Below, piece by piece: positions 12,418-25,000 of a DNA stretch of 64,000 nucleotides. The stretch lies in NCBI RefSeq assembly GCF_001723175.1, contig NC_064654.1, forward strand, positions 2,542,001 to 2,606,000. Reading direction: 5' to 3'. Under the pieces are notes generated by a model that searched no databases, had not been told where the DNA came from, and saw nothing but the letters and a program-made list of their open reading frames with translations. The position numbers were made by a program, and so were the translations under genes. Each line of letters starts with the position of its first letter. Position 1 is the stretch's first letter. This stretch comes from Penicillium oxalicum. Its lineage: Eukaryota > Ascomycota > Eurotiomycetes > Eurotiales > Aspergillaceae.

Positions 12418-13881
12418 ATGCCACTCACAATCATCTCCCGAACACAGCTTCGGCAGCTGCTGCTCTCTCTGACCCGAGACGAAGTGGTGGAGCTGCAACA
12501 GAATCTGTCCGAGGCACTCCGTGAGTACTCGACGGGCTCGCAGGACAATGGCTGCGCGGCCACGTACCAACCGCAGCGCACAGCGATTACTCGCTCAAAT
12601 GGGTGCACCACGATCTTCATGCCAGCGACGACCGGTGATACGCTTGGCATCAAGATGATCTCTCTGCAAGATGGCGCAGGACCGGGGTGTGCCGTTGCGC
12701 GAGGCAGACTCGATCCAAATGAAAGCGGCTCAGTGTCGTCTAGCTCTCGTCGGGATTCGATCCGGCATTCGGTGGCCTCGCTCTCCTCGCAGGCGAGTGA
12801 CCTGTCGCTCGGATCGTGATCGTCTGTGGAGGACGAGGACTCGATCAACACGCCCGCCACCAGTACCACCTCAAGTAGCGTCAAGGAAGAGAGTCTGGAT
12901 GAAAAATACCTTCCGAGTGGATGCGTGAACGCACAGCGGGTGGTGGGCTCCGTTTCATCGACGATGGGAGCCTGGCCCAGTCGCGGAGCGCGAGACACCA
13001 CCCCTCGAGGCAGCCTCACCCTTCTCGACGCCGAGTCCCTCCCCTTTGGACTGATCAACGCGTACGAGCTGACAGCCTTCCGTACGGCCCTCGCTTCTCT
13101 CATGCTGTTCAACAAGCGGAAGAAGGTCAAGACTTTGCTGGTCTTTGGAGCGGGCACCCAAGCTTACTGGCATATTCGACTCGCGCTGATCCTGCGCGGA
13201 GATGAAATTCGCCGCGTATACATTGTCAATCGGTCGTTTGAGCGCGCCGCGGAATTGCTCCGTGATATCTACCTGCCCGAGAACACGGCCTGGCGCCGGG
13301 ACGTCAAATTCTCCGCTGTCAGTAGCGATTTCGGCGAATACCACCGGATCTTGAAAGCGCAAGTTCGCAAGGCCGATGCGATCTTCTGCTGCACACCCTC
13401 GGTGGATCCTCTCTTCCCTGCGGAGCATCTGACCGCTCGCGAGGGACGCCAGAAGGGTCGATTCATCTGCGCCGTGGGCTCCTACAAGAGCCATATGACT
13501 GAGATCCATCCGGACATTCTCCGCGACGAGGTGACTGTGACCCCACCCCATCGTCACTTTCACAAGCACACCAAGCGCAGTGGCGTAGTCGTTGTGGATA
13601 GTTTGGATGCTTCTCTGAGAGAGGCGGGTGAGATCACCCAGGCCGATATTCAGCCACATCAGGTCGTCGAGCTCGGGGAACTGATGATGGTCCGCCACGC
13701 GACTCAACATGCAGGCGAGGGCGCCCATCTCGAAGACACAAAAAGTCTCCGCGAATGGATCGAACGGGGCAATCTCATCTACAAGAGCGTCGGGCTCGGT
13801 CTGATGGATCTCGTCACGGGTGGTGATCTTGTGCGTCTTGCTCGCGCGCGCGGCGTGGGCACGACTGTGGATGATTTCTAG
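12418..13881 (+). CDS. Ornithine cyclodeaminase / mu-crystallin family protein, interrupted by an in-frame TGA
   Basis: One frame of 488 codons runs from ATG 12418 to TAG 13881, but codon 134 (12817-12819) is TGA. The N-terminal part (SRTQLRQLLL, GCTTIFMPATT, LGIKMISL) and the large C-terminal part stay in the same frame. The C-terminal part has the dinucleotide-binding loop FGAGTQAYWHIR near residue 245 and the family segments LLDAESLPFGLINAYELTAFRTAL, FICAVGSYKSHMTEI and VVVDS. Family enzymes convert ornithine to proline or reduce ketimines. The stop sits in a Ser/Asp-rich linker. It could be a nonsense mutation, a sequencing error, a readthrough site, or lie in a 48-bp intron (12816-12863, GTGATC to CCACCAG) that would keep frame but has a weak donor. 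Confidence 0.8.
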
Positions 13882-14679
13882 GTCATTCTGTGTAGGACTT
13901 GTCCTCTTCCTTTTTTTTTTCTTGAGTGCTCCTCTCCCTTGCCCTTCTGATATACCCGACAGTCTTAGTGTATCATTAATCCTCGACGGCTTTGTTCTAT
14001 CCCGCCTGGTGGACTTTTTTTTTCTTTTTGCTGTTCCTTCATTCGGGCATAGTCCATTCCCCTGTTGCATCATCCAACACCTGGCGAGAGGAACATGGTT
14101 GTCTTGCGCCGCCTTTCTAGTTGAGAATCACACTTTTATTTATCCACGTTCTGCTTGTCTCGAGATTTTCCAGGAATTGACCGACTGCTGCACGAGTGAG
14201 CTGATCTCATTTCAGACGGACTGGTGGCATGATCTGCCGCTCAAGAATGGCGAGGAGTGCAAGTGTAGCGTAGCACCACGCAGGCTGCATCTCCGCAACT
14301 GCCCGCTCTGCCCAACCGGTCGACTCCACTTCACCACACACCGCGATAGACTCCACTGCGTCATCGTCCGGCTTCATAACAACAACAGTCCCCCCGCACT
14401 TCTTTGCTCAACTCCGCTCTGTCCTTCCCCTAGATTCAATCAACGGAGCGCAACGCAATCGTCGGCCCTTCTTTCGGACTCGCTAACCGTGAACTGGCCT
14501 TGTCCGACGCTGTGAAGGTCCTTGGCAGTGAATCTGCACTCCTCCCCGCGCAAGTGAGGGGCAATTTCGAACGGGAGCAGAAAAAAAAAGCAGAAAGGGA
14601 ACCACCGTTGAGCCGCCTCTCCAGTCCACTTGTGAATCCTAGTCCACTTGTGAGGATTCGCCGCAATAAGACAGGCACA
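13882..14679. other. Intergenic, probable promoter of SidL-like gene
   Basis: About 800 bp, T-rich at first (3' UTR of the cyclodeaminase gene). The frame of the next gene is open back to about 14500 but has no ATG before 14680, so this part is read as leader. No HGATAR cluster for an iron regulator was obvious by eye. Confidence 0.4.
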
Positions 14680-16452
14680 ATGCGCAACAATGTCTGTCAT
14701 TTGCCGAATGGTCTTTCATTCACGGTGACGCCGGTCTTTGGTGGAGTCACCTTCAAATCCAACGATGTGGTGTCGCACAGCTCCAATGCGACTTTCCCTC
14801 CTGGATGGACGATCATCATTCAGACCGAGAAAAAGGATGGCAGATCTCCCGTAGAAGAGCGTGGACGGACAGGCTCCGAGAACGGACTGCCTCCCTCGAG
14901 CGGCAGCGAGGACGACCATGGTCAGCGCTTCACCACCCCAACCTTGAATCGAGACTCTCTCTATATCTCCTACATTGTGAATCCCCCGTCCAGTGAGTTC
15001 AAGCCGACGATGTCGCCCACCCGACAGATTGCAATGATGCTGTGGGCGACAATGTGGTGGTACTTCCACGAGCCCGAGCCTGATCTGCATCTCGAGACGG
15101 CCGCGTCGCAGTCGACACCGCACTCTGGACGACCTCAGGGCGAATGGCGCGTGAACATCCGACGGGAAGGGATCTTCAAAGGTCGCAATCTATTGCAGAA
15201 GCTGGAGCGGATGGGCCTGATCGCCAGCGAGGATTCCTCCGTCGGTCTGCAACCCATGGAGACGCGCGACTCCAGCGCCTGGACCAACATGTTTGTGAGT
15301 CGGCGAAGCTTCTGGCAGATCGACCCGCGCATGTTCCTCTTCACGCTCACGCCTCGAGGGTCTCCTCCTTCGCCCTTGTTGACTCCGTACCAATCGCGGC
15401 ATGGGTCACCCGCACGGGAGGGTCTCTCCGGGCCATCGCCAGCAGAGGCCTCGTTCCACACGTCGAATACCGGCACGTTCACTTCGGCGGGACCGTTCAC
15501 GTCGGCCAGTCATCTGCCCACGTACTATCCCCCTGCGCCGACGCAGTATACTTTTACCCACGGGGTGCGTCACCCGGTGCGTCCGAAACCTCCGCACCAG
15601 GGCGAAGTCTTCTATGTGCGTCACGTCCCCAGTGTGGACCAGTACCTTTCTTTCCGAGTCCCTTTCCTGCCCATGAGCAAATCTACCAATCCCACCCAGG
15701 GACCCGCGACAGGCAGTCGACCCTCCAGCCCGACGGCGATGGTCAGTTCCGCGGTGACCAGCATCGAGCAGCACCTCTGTACCAGTGCGCCCTCGGACCT
15801 CGACATGCTTCATCGGTGGATGAACGACCCGCGAGTGGAAGCCATGTGGAAAGAAGGTGGTGCCAAGGAGGTCCAAGAGCAATTCCTGCTGAAGAACCTT
15901 ACTAGCCGGCATAGCTTCCCCGTCATCGGATGTTGGGACGGACGGCCCTTTGGGTATTTCGAAATTTACTGGGTCAAGGAAGACCCGCTGGGCCGACTGT
16001 TGAACCGCGTGGAGAACTATGATCGCGGAATCCATCTCCTGGTGGGAGAGCAAGAGTTCCGCGGAGCCCATCGCGTGGCGATCTGGTTGAGTGCACTGGT
16101 GCATCATTGTTTCCTGTCTGATATGCGCACGGAAGCGGTTTATTTGGAACCTCGAGTGGATAATGTGAAGTGAGTTTTTTTTTTCTTTTGCTCTTTGTCG
16201 GGAACCCCCCCCCCCTCTCTCTCCCTTTCGTCTTTTCTGGGCTCTTGTTATTAAAGGAGGGCGCTGCTGCGGATCTGTTTTGGGACGAGACATGCTAACT
16301 TTGACTTTTTTTTTCTTTTTCCTTCCACATCTAGGATCATCCAATATCTCCAAGATGCTGGATTTTATAAAGAAGGGGAGGTCAATTTCCCCCACAAGCG
16401 ATCTGCGGTAATGAAGATCAAGAGAGAATTTTGGGAAGCTCCAGCCTTGTAA
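14680..16452 (+). CDS. sidL: N5-hydroxyornithine acetyltransferase, SidL-like (siderophore biosynthesis)
   Basis: Exons 14680-16169 and 16335-16452, with a 165-bp intron (GTGAGT donor, CTAG acceptor, phase 2), give 535 residues. The C-terminal third (about 360-535) is the IucB/MbtK-type acyltransferase fold: [81 protein letters not shown]. The N-terminus ([15 protein letters not shown]) matches fungal hydroxyornithine acylases. The C-terminus APAL is not a peroxisomal PTS1 signal, which favours cytosolic SidL (acetylation for ferricrocin) over the peroxisomal SidF. Residues about 220-350 are a Pro/Ser/Thr-rich insertion that makes the protein longer than usual. The start at 14680 is the first ATG in the frame. 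Confidence 0.82.
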
Positions 16453-17055
16453 GCTGAGGGCAGGACTGTGCAAAAGACAGGGCAGGGCAGAGAGGAAAGG
16501 AGAAGAGAACCTCAAGGTGTTTCGACGATATTCCCCGACGTCATGAGTCGAGGTCTGGTAGAACGGCAGCGCATATGTCCGGACTCTTGTTAGCGGATAG
16601 ATGGCATGATCTTTGAGACTTGTTCCTCTGGTGGGATTCGACTAGACTGTTCAAAGTCTAAACGAAGGAAAGTGCAATATATATTAGATTCTTTTTTTGG
16701 TAATTCATTCGATCGATCCAGGTCGATGAGAAGGTGTATTCAAGCCTTTTTCTGGTGGGTATGTTTGAACATGTAGCAATATCAAACAATCCCAGGGCCT
16801 CCAACTTGGGAAGACTAATGACAATATGGATCATCTGAGGTGCACTCTGAGCATAGCTCTAAACCCATCGGCCCCGTCAGTATTCTGAACAAATGACACT
16901 CATCTCACATCAATCCCGCCTGCACGAGGGACACCACCAAATATTCATCCATGGCCATCCCTTCACTTTTTCCATCCCAAGTCTCATTCACATTACAACA
17001 TATATTTGTCCAAATAAAAAAAAAGTGCCTGTTAAAAAATAAAGAGAAGAAACTT
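16453..17055. other. Intergenic between convergent SidL-like gene and ERG2
   Basis: Six hundred bases between two 3' ends. It becomes A/T-rich toward ERG2 and shows no gene. Confidence 0.5.
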
Positions 17056-18028
17056 CTAGAGCTTGAATTGCAACAGGTTGCCCACCATCTCCCGCGCCGT
17101 CACACGGGTAGTGGCCCACAAAGTTGGGAAATCCAGCGTGCTCGAGAATGTGTCGGCATAGCCAAAGAACAGCATGGGAGGGATCCAACCACGGGCGTAC
17201 TCGAGCGCGAAGCACGAGCTGTCCATCTTGTACTGCTTGACTTGGCCACGAACCAGGTGGTGTACGGTACCAGCGGGGTAGCGCTCGGCCTCAAAGCTAC
17301 CGGGGACGTAGGCGAGTTGTTCACCCGAGAGGATGTTGAAGTAGTCGTCTGCGGTGTGGCGGCCGGTGTGGCCCTCGGTGCCGATGGCGGTACCGAAGAT
17401 GATGAGATACTCGGTGATGCCTAGATGAAGAAGGGTAGACGAGTTAATTGAGTGATGCCCTAGGATACGCTGACCGTGGAAGGAAAGGAGGTTTTGTAGG
17501 CCACAAGAGCGGACTGCACGAATTGCGCAGGTCTCCTCCAAGGAGACACCAAGAAACAATGGCCAAAAAGGGGAGGAAAACAATGGCAGACAAGGAAACC
17601 CCAACGATTTGCCTTTGCCGTTGGAATAATCACTTGTGAATTGAAAAGAAGGGGGGAGGGCTTATTAGAATGGATCACTCACTGGCATGAATCACGTACA
17701 TGGCGCCCATGGCACCGCCAGCGTTGTTGAACACCCATTCCTCCTCGGTACTCAAGTACTTCTCGCCGACTTTCTCCTGCAACTCGGCGACGATAAAGTC
17801 AACGATAGACCGAGTGTCCTCGCCATGAGCCTTGATCGCGCGCTGCGAGAGGTCATGCAGATGCTCCGGATCGAAGATATAAAATTGATTGAGTCGCGCA
17901 TCGAGGAAGTTGTACAGAGCCGAGAAAAGGGCCAAAAAGACGGCGAGCAGGCTGAGGCTGCGGAGCGAGAACCAGCGGCAGCTGCAGCCAGAGGCGGCTT
18001 TCTTGTTGGCGGAGGACTTGGATGCCAT
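17056..18028 (-). CDS. ERG2: C-8 sterol isomerase (Erg2, sigma-1 receptor family)
   Basis: Exon 1 is 18028-17683 and exon 2 is 17420-17056; the 262-bp intron has a GTGAGT donor and a TCTAG acceptor in phase 1. The protein has 236 residues, close to other fungal Erg2. After a basic N-terminus comes a single membrane anchor (about 22-43, LSLLAVFLALFSALYNFL). The family blocks FDPEHLHDLSQRAI, NNAGGAMGAMYVIHAS, EYLIIFGTAIGTEGHTGRH, DDYFNILSGEQLAY and ALEYARGWIPPMLFFGYADT are intact. Erg2 moves the double bond of fecosterol from C8 to C7 in the ER during ergosterol synthesis. Confidence 0.95.
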
Positions 18029-21000
18029 TTTGAAATATCCAACGGAGAGGAGGAGGGGGGGGAGGAGGAAGAGAAGAGAGGTGACAGATTAAAGAATGGT
18101 TCAGGGTCGAGGACTCCTTCGAAAGAGATGCTGACCCAATTTGGAAATTCTTTTCATTTTGGCGAAAGAACCCCTGGGACCCACTCCCCGCATAAGTCAA
18201 CCAATCACAACGCCACTGTTAACCCTCCAATCGCGGCGATCCGGCACGGATGATGGACTGGTTTACACGCCATGTCGGATGCACTCATTCCGATTTCTCA
18301 TCAGCAGAAGCTGGCGTGAGACTTGGTCAGGTCCATGGCAACCAGGTCCGGCTTGTATCTAGGCACCAGCATGACTGTGTGAGGCTGGCCTGAAAGTCTC
18401 GACTTCGATGCAACATAGCCTCCAAACCTGGAGTCGAGGAATTGGCCCCGACTGGAGCACTCGTAAATAGATTTGTTTTGGTTGTGGTCTCGAAGCGGCT
18501 CCATCTCTCATACGAGGACTGTTTCTAGCGAGCATGGCCAACGATGCTGTGTGATGATCAGCTCGTGTCAAGCTCATGGATCATTCCCACAGATTTGTTC
18601 TCGTGATCATCACTTCGGTAGAGCCCGGGTTGAGTGTACTTGGGCGATTCTCGGCAATGTAGATCTGTTCATCATACACCTACTAGCAACTCAGGTTGAA
18701 CAGAGACACCAGAGATAGAAGACGTGGAGATTTGATAAAGAAGGGAACAGTAACGACTAGCTCATGTAAAGCAGACATGATGTCTATCGCGAGCTCACTT
18801 GGCCATTCAGGTGGAGGGTTTCCACACTTTGTAATGAGAGTTGTCTGTCCGTCACTCTGTTCGCCGACAAACTCATGAATCAGGCCCAATTCCATTCAAA
18901 GGTATTTAGATCTGGGGTGTCTGTGTCTCACTCGTTGGTTCTGATTGTGCTGGAACGGCGACGCGTCGGCCAAGGAACAGGTTTAAATGTTTGAGCAGAA
19001 CTCTTTGAGAGCCTACATTCAACCAGCCTTTCAAGCACAGATGACTCTTCGATGATGGTATCGGTCTCCCGGGAAGAGGCAGTGGGTGAAATTCGGAAAA
19101 TTGGAATCCTGGATGAATCGACTTCCCGAACAGATGGAGCTCAGGAGAGGAAAAGAATTGGTCGACGATGAACAGCCGAAATTCAATGCACCATCCGCAT
19201 CAAGGGGATTTTATTTTCGTTCTGGTGAGAGTGTATCCGAATGACACTGGCAAATACAATATCCAGGGTGATTTGGAGATGAGAGATTCAAGAGTTGTAG
19301 CGGACAAGCCAACGCCATGGATCCGTGGATGAACAGCGCTCAAGCGAAGCAATTCCCAGGTTCAATGGAAGAGAAGACTGGAGGGGTTGAGGTTTCAGAA
19401 AGAAATGAAGAACGTGAACATATAAACGCTCCTTGTCTCGATATCTTCTTGAGTAGCTATTTCTTCCCATTATTGATGACCGTCTGCATGCTAGCCATCC
19501 AGCTCGAAGAGGATAAGCCGAAGACAAATCAATCCTTTTGATCGAGGGGGTATTCATAGCAGACATGTACTTCACTGTAGCCATTGCATGTTGCCCGTGC
19601 AACTCGATCCCGGTCGTAACCCTTCACATAGAATAGAGAGGCGGCCTCGACACAGATTTTCCGACTACCATGTCTTTTTCCACATAGGTAGAGCCTGGCA
19701 GCAGCGACCGAGGCTGATAAAGAAGGTGACCAGTGCTTGTTCGTATCTGACTGGCTACCTGCTCCAAGGCACTGAGAGCTATTACTGGCAATTGCCCGAG
19801 GCCGGTGATTGAATTGTCGCTGGCTGTTTTATTCACAGGTGAGACAGATACCAGGCATACTTTCGGGGACTGCTGATCTCCATCTCCATCTCTCTGGATG
19901 AACTCTCGGCCCGGTGGGGATATCAGATGATTCAAGTGTATTGTGGCGCCGCCGCGAAACTGCTGGATTGGGCCGCCGATCACTGTCAGATCACATCTTG
20001 GATTGATTACAATAAGCACAAGTGTGTGGATAAGGATCATTCCTGTGCGAGTTCATCTATGAGGTAATCGATGAAAATGCCCGATCGTGATCAATACCCG
20101 ATTGAAGAAAGGTCTACACTTGAGGGTAAACCCCCTGAGAAGAGGAGAATGATCGGATGTCGCTCTCAGTGAAGAGCACTGGCTCGGACTCTCTGAATTG
20201 AAGCTGCAACAGAGAGAACTCCTCTGTCCGCCTGTGTAGAAGCAAGACAGCCTTCGGTCTTTCTAATTTCCGTGGGATCAAACAAGTGGCCAGAAGCTCC
20301 ACCTTGAAATTACTCGATTGGGCCATCTCCGCCTTCCGAACCAGAGCGACAGTTTGGTGGACGAACCTTAAATTGCCCTTTTTGAACATGCGTTTCGACC
20401 GCTCGGAGATCTTCCCCATTTTGCACGGCCGGAGTCCGTTCATCTCTTGCACTCCACCGAATCTCAGACCCTTCCACGCTCTGAGTCGTGGGAAAATAAC
20501 CGCTGCTCCAGTATATCCGTTCAATTTGATTTCCAGCCGTAGCGTGATGGGTCAGGTCTGCTCGAGGGGACAATGTCCCATGAGTTCCACGATGTCCACG
20601 CTTCCATTGATGACGTGGTGAAGAATGATGAACATTGCCTGGGCGAACTAAGCTCCACAACCTATAGGGCCTATTGAAGGAGTTATAGACTTCGTCAGGG
20701 GGTCAAAAATTTGGTGCTTAATTCTGGATCTTCGGTCCATACAGGTGGTTCCTCTTAAATGAATACCCGCAACAAAGTATATTTAGACACAAAGACGATG
20801 CCGGTCATTGGTCGTCAGGCCTTTGGATGGATACGATCCATCCATCCTTCTAGCAGAGACAATAGAAGGATGTGTACCTACTTACTCCGCAGTGACCACC
20901 CTTGGGTATAAAGAGAATTCAATGTCTTTCTTCTAGAGAATCTTTTTATTTCTCCGCGCACCAGCACCGACTCTATCCACCCAATCCACTCTTTACCAAG

Positions 21001-21106
21001 CCTCGTGCCTGTCTAGCTGCTGGTTCAGTGTTTTGACTCATATTCCATCCACTACCTGGTCATTCTCTTTTGTGTTCCATCAACCTTACCTTCCACTCAA
21101 GCAACT
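18029..21106. other. Gene-poor 3.1-kb region and GH12 promoter
   Basis: No frame here looks like a real gene on either strand; the short open frames have no recognisable motifs and no matching splice sites. A TATAAA box at 20907-20912 lies about 195 bp before the GH12 start codon, in a promoter-like position. Confidence 0.45.
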
Positions 21107-22031
21107 ATGAAGTCGTTCACACCACTCTCTCTTCTTTCCCCCTGGCCCTCGTCGGCTTGGGCGATGCCGCTGCCGTTCCCGCCACCAATTCGTTGACTCG
21201 TCGCTCTGATTTTTGCGATCAATGGGGATCCGTCACCACTGGCAACTACATTGTCTATAACAATCTCTGGGGCCAGAGTGCCGATCCCTCAGGTCACCAG
21301 TGCACGGGTGTGGACTCGCTCAAGGGCAACACTATCGCCTGGCACACTTCCTTCGGCTGGACCGGTGCCTCCAGCTCCGTCAAGAGCTTTGCCAATATTG
21401 CACTCAAGTTCACGGCCAAGACTCTGAAGAGTGTCAAGAGCATCAATTCGACCTGGAAGTGGAGGTGAGTTCCTTTTTTTTTCATAATGCGCTCTAGTCC
21501 ATGCTGTTGTCGTTGCTGCTGTTTCCTAACGTCATTCAAACCCAACTCGATACTTGCGTCAAATTCCGCTTCAAATCTCATGCGTAGGCTAACATGTGCC
21601 ATCCCCCCTCATTTTTTTTTCTTGATTTTAGCTACTCCAACACCAATATCGTGGCCGATGTCTCCTACGACATGTTCCTCCGTTCAAGCCCTTCGTCCAG
21701 CACCAATGAGTATGAGATCATGGTCTGGCTCGCCGCACTGGATGGTGCCGGTCCCATCTCCTCCACGGGCGCCCCCATCGCCACAACCAGCATCAATGGC
21801 GTCCAATGGAAGTTGTACAAGGGCCCCAACGGCTCAATGACCGTGTACAGTTTCGTTGCCGATTCTACTGTGACCAATTTCTCGGGTGATCTGAAGAAGT
21901 TTTTCACTTATCTGATCAACCACCAGGGTCTCAACTCGAACTTGTACCTCGTTGATGTTCAAGCTGGTACTGAGCCGTTTACGGGTAGTGCCAAGTTGAC
22001 CACTTCCGCTTACTCCGTGGCTGTTGTTTGA
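21107..22031 (+). CDS. GH12 endoglucanase / xyloglucanase with apparent frameshift in the signal peptide
   Basis: The mature part reads [22 protein letters not shown], then after a 167-bp intron (21465-21631, GTGAGT donor, TTTTAG acceptor) [16 protein letters not shown]. The glycoside hydrolase family 12 catalytic region NEYEIMVWL (nucleophile Glu) and the later AGTEPFTG (acid/base Glu) are present. It ends at TGA 22029-22031 with about 220 mature residues, full length for GH12. GH12 enzymes are secreted and cut beta-1,4-glucan or xyloglucan. The only plausible start, ATG 21107 ([10 protein letters not shown]), is in another frame from the mature part. The switch must occur near the C5 run at about 21138-21142, where one extra base would join them. 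This is either an assembly error or a disabled gene. Confidence 0.85.
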
Positions 22032-25000
22032 GTGGACTGGAGGATGGGTTTATTCGTGCGAGTGAGAAGGGGGGATGCAGGTGGTGGCCGAGGGTCTCGG
22101 CACAAATTGATCTTTTGATTCGATTGAGCCGAGGCGTGGGGAGTGGCTCTGTAGGTCTTTGAATCTATCAAATATACCGGATTGAATTTAAAGGGCGAAC
22201 AGACATGAACAATCTAGTTGCTGGATCATTTTGAATCGCAAAGCTTTTACAGAGAGCATAGACTGTCGCTGTGGGACATGAATCGATCAAGACAGTCACA
22301 AATCTCAAGTCAAGTAGACTACAAATTGAGCCCAGATACTATACCTGGTCATGCTCTCAGCTGGAGGGTACTTTCAGTTTGTTTTCCTTCGCCACACGAC
22401 TCACAAGAAACAAAGTCTCGAGGACTGTCTACCAGTGCCCTCGAATTTAGAACTCAACGGAGCAAACCGGATCGTAAAAAAGAAAAGAAAGCAAGAAAAA
22501 AAATAAAACAGACATGAAATGAGCCCGTTCACACCAACAGCCCTCCACATCTTCAAAGTGACATTTTCCATTGGTTTTGTACACGCTTCATCTGACACTG
22601 GTAAAAGTCTCTTTCTTGGCCGCCCAGATGACCAAGCCAAGCGTGAAGCGGGAGGGGCTGTTCTAGAAACTCCACCCGCCGACACGCCTCTCGAAATCTG
22701 AAACACGAGCGTGTTTCAAAGACTCTGCCCTGTTGGAGAATGCTGATCCCGCCAGTCAGCTAGCCTGCCTGCTTGCTTGTAGTCTTGATGCATGAAGAAT
22801 GAGTGACAAGGAAAGGAGAATCAAGACATAAGGAAGCAAGGCTAGGATTTTCATGTTTGTACATGGTGGTCAACTTTTGCGACAGGGCTGCTCTTATTAA
22901 TTTACACTTGCGTGGGTTCAGATGAGTTGATACATTTACATGAAGAGAGAGTTTCTCCGCAATGGGAAGCTGGGGCTCCGGTTCACTTATTCCCAACAAT
23001 TTGATCTAAGTTGTCGTAGTACAAAGTGTCATAAATATCACCTAGGATAATATCATTACTGACGCATAGATAGACGATAGAACCACCTCATCTTACCAGT
23101 CAGCGCTTGACTATGCTTGCCGGTGACCTGATTATCTAGGTATTCTTCTACCTTCAAGAGCCCTTTGAATCTATGAGGCGCTATGTTTCCGGGGCTGGAA
23201 CCTAGCACTATCAAGTGAGGTCTGTATTGTCGGTATGGAAGATCATGAATTCTGCCTGAATCTACCTAGCTAGAAGGGTCAATGCTAGACAGACATTGGA
23301 GCACAGTCACTCCAGCTAAGCAGCTTTTCTTTTGTGTCTTGTGTCTTTTTTTGGGGTCTTTCGTAGACCTGTGCATCACTCCGCTTATAGGGAAAAAAAA
23401 TCGAATCCACACTCATAACCAAGCCTTGAGCCTAGCGGGTAGGGGGCTTGTTTTAAATAGGGTTTACTTGCATCAAGGCCAAATAGGATACGACTTGGGG
23501 ATTTCCTCAATGGTTGACTCCTCGGAAAGAAAGAGAGAAAGTGGAAGAAGGACGAGACCGTCGAAACGGCCAGCAAAAGCAGCCTTAGCGCCGGGCGGAT
23601 CTTCCCGTCGGTCAAGCCAGGGAGGACGGACGCACTGCGTAGGCACATATGTGCTACGCACCTTCACTATGTCCGGCGGTACATGGAGGTAGGCGATTCC
23701 TTGCAGAAATTCAAGGCTGACAATAGCTATTGAGTGTAGACTATATTTTGCTTTTTTTTTTAAAAGCACGGATTCAATGGTGATGATGTCAAGGTTGCTC
23801 CTGCTTCTTAAGCGCTGGATAGAAGTTGAGCGGGGGCAGGTGCAGATGGACAACTACGGATATCGAATGGCGAGAGAATCGGAGACCAATGTTGAAATTG
23901 ATGAAATTGTGTAGTAATGTAGACTTTAAATTGGGGGTAACTTGGTAGATATGGGCGGTTAAAGATTGAAAGTAGAGTGTTAGGTGGTGGGACGTATGTA
24001 CCGGGGGCACGCTCGAGATTGATGTGCAGGACCTAAGATATATTTCAGTGGATCAGTGCAGTCAGTGGTGGAGTACACCCGACTGATAGGATGAAAATCA
24101 AATCTAGCCATGCCATGTACAGCAGCACCGGGTCGAGTGCTCAGACTAGTTTTATTGAATTATCATTTTATTTTATTTCGCGCGCAACATTTCTTTTTTT
24201 AGATGCCGAACTGGATGCAAGATGCGAGTCGGTCGGGACAGCGACTACCTGCATCACTAGTCTGAAAACCGGGACGACAGTAGTTTCGATCTCAGGCATC
24301 CACGGTGCTGCAGGTTGGGCGGGAAGAAAGAGTCGGAGGGAGATGGGGACGCAAACTGCAGCCACAGCATAAAAGTCCACAAAGGTGCATTCGATCGGGT
24401 TTGGAGCGGTCTCCAGTAGCGGTTCTCGTCGGCTGCGGGCAGCCTTGAGTCCGCATCACATGCAATCTACGCTTGCGCTGCTTCATGCGGAGGATGGATT
24501 GATGGATTTTTCTCCCTGTGCACGTGACCCTGGAGATGCATGTGACAAGGAGGAGGGGATCAAGAGGGATCAAGACCCTGTCGAGGGCGAGGGCAAAGTG
24601 CTCCTGCTCGGTGCGTCTGACCCTCTCGTCTGATCTTTGGCGATCGGGAATTAACGTCTAGAGTCAGCTGGGTTCTTGCATCTACTACAGGCTGGAACAA
24701 TCTTCCAGCCGTGTTGACGGGTAGAGCTTGTATTTTCCCAGCTCAGCGTGGTCATCGCTCATGCAGCCAGTACTTGGTGGCTAGTACAGAGCAGGAGTAC
24801 CCGTTGCTGGCTACTGTGGCTGGTGTTGGATTGTAGAAGTTGCACAGATACAGACTACGGAGGGCAAGAAGCCAATCAAGGTATCAAACTGCCCAACCGC
24901 GAATGTGATAGCCATATCCACGGAAAACGGTACAGTACATCATTACAACGATTGGCAGTGAAGCCTGGAAGAGACCAAGATGGGTAGTGCAGCCCTCGAG

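Noticed and set aside
12955..14073. Minus-strand frame of 372 codons
   Set aside because: It is the antisense shadow of the cyclodeaminase family gene, which has clear family motifs on the plus strand.
15406..16515. Minus-strand frame of 369 codons
   Set aside because: Antisense shadow of the SidL-like gene; Arg/Gly-rich composition without motifs.
22518..22701. Small plus-strand frame after the GH12 gene
   Set aside because: Sixty codons, no motif, no splice partners.
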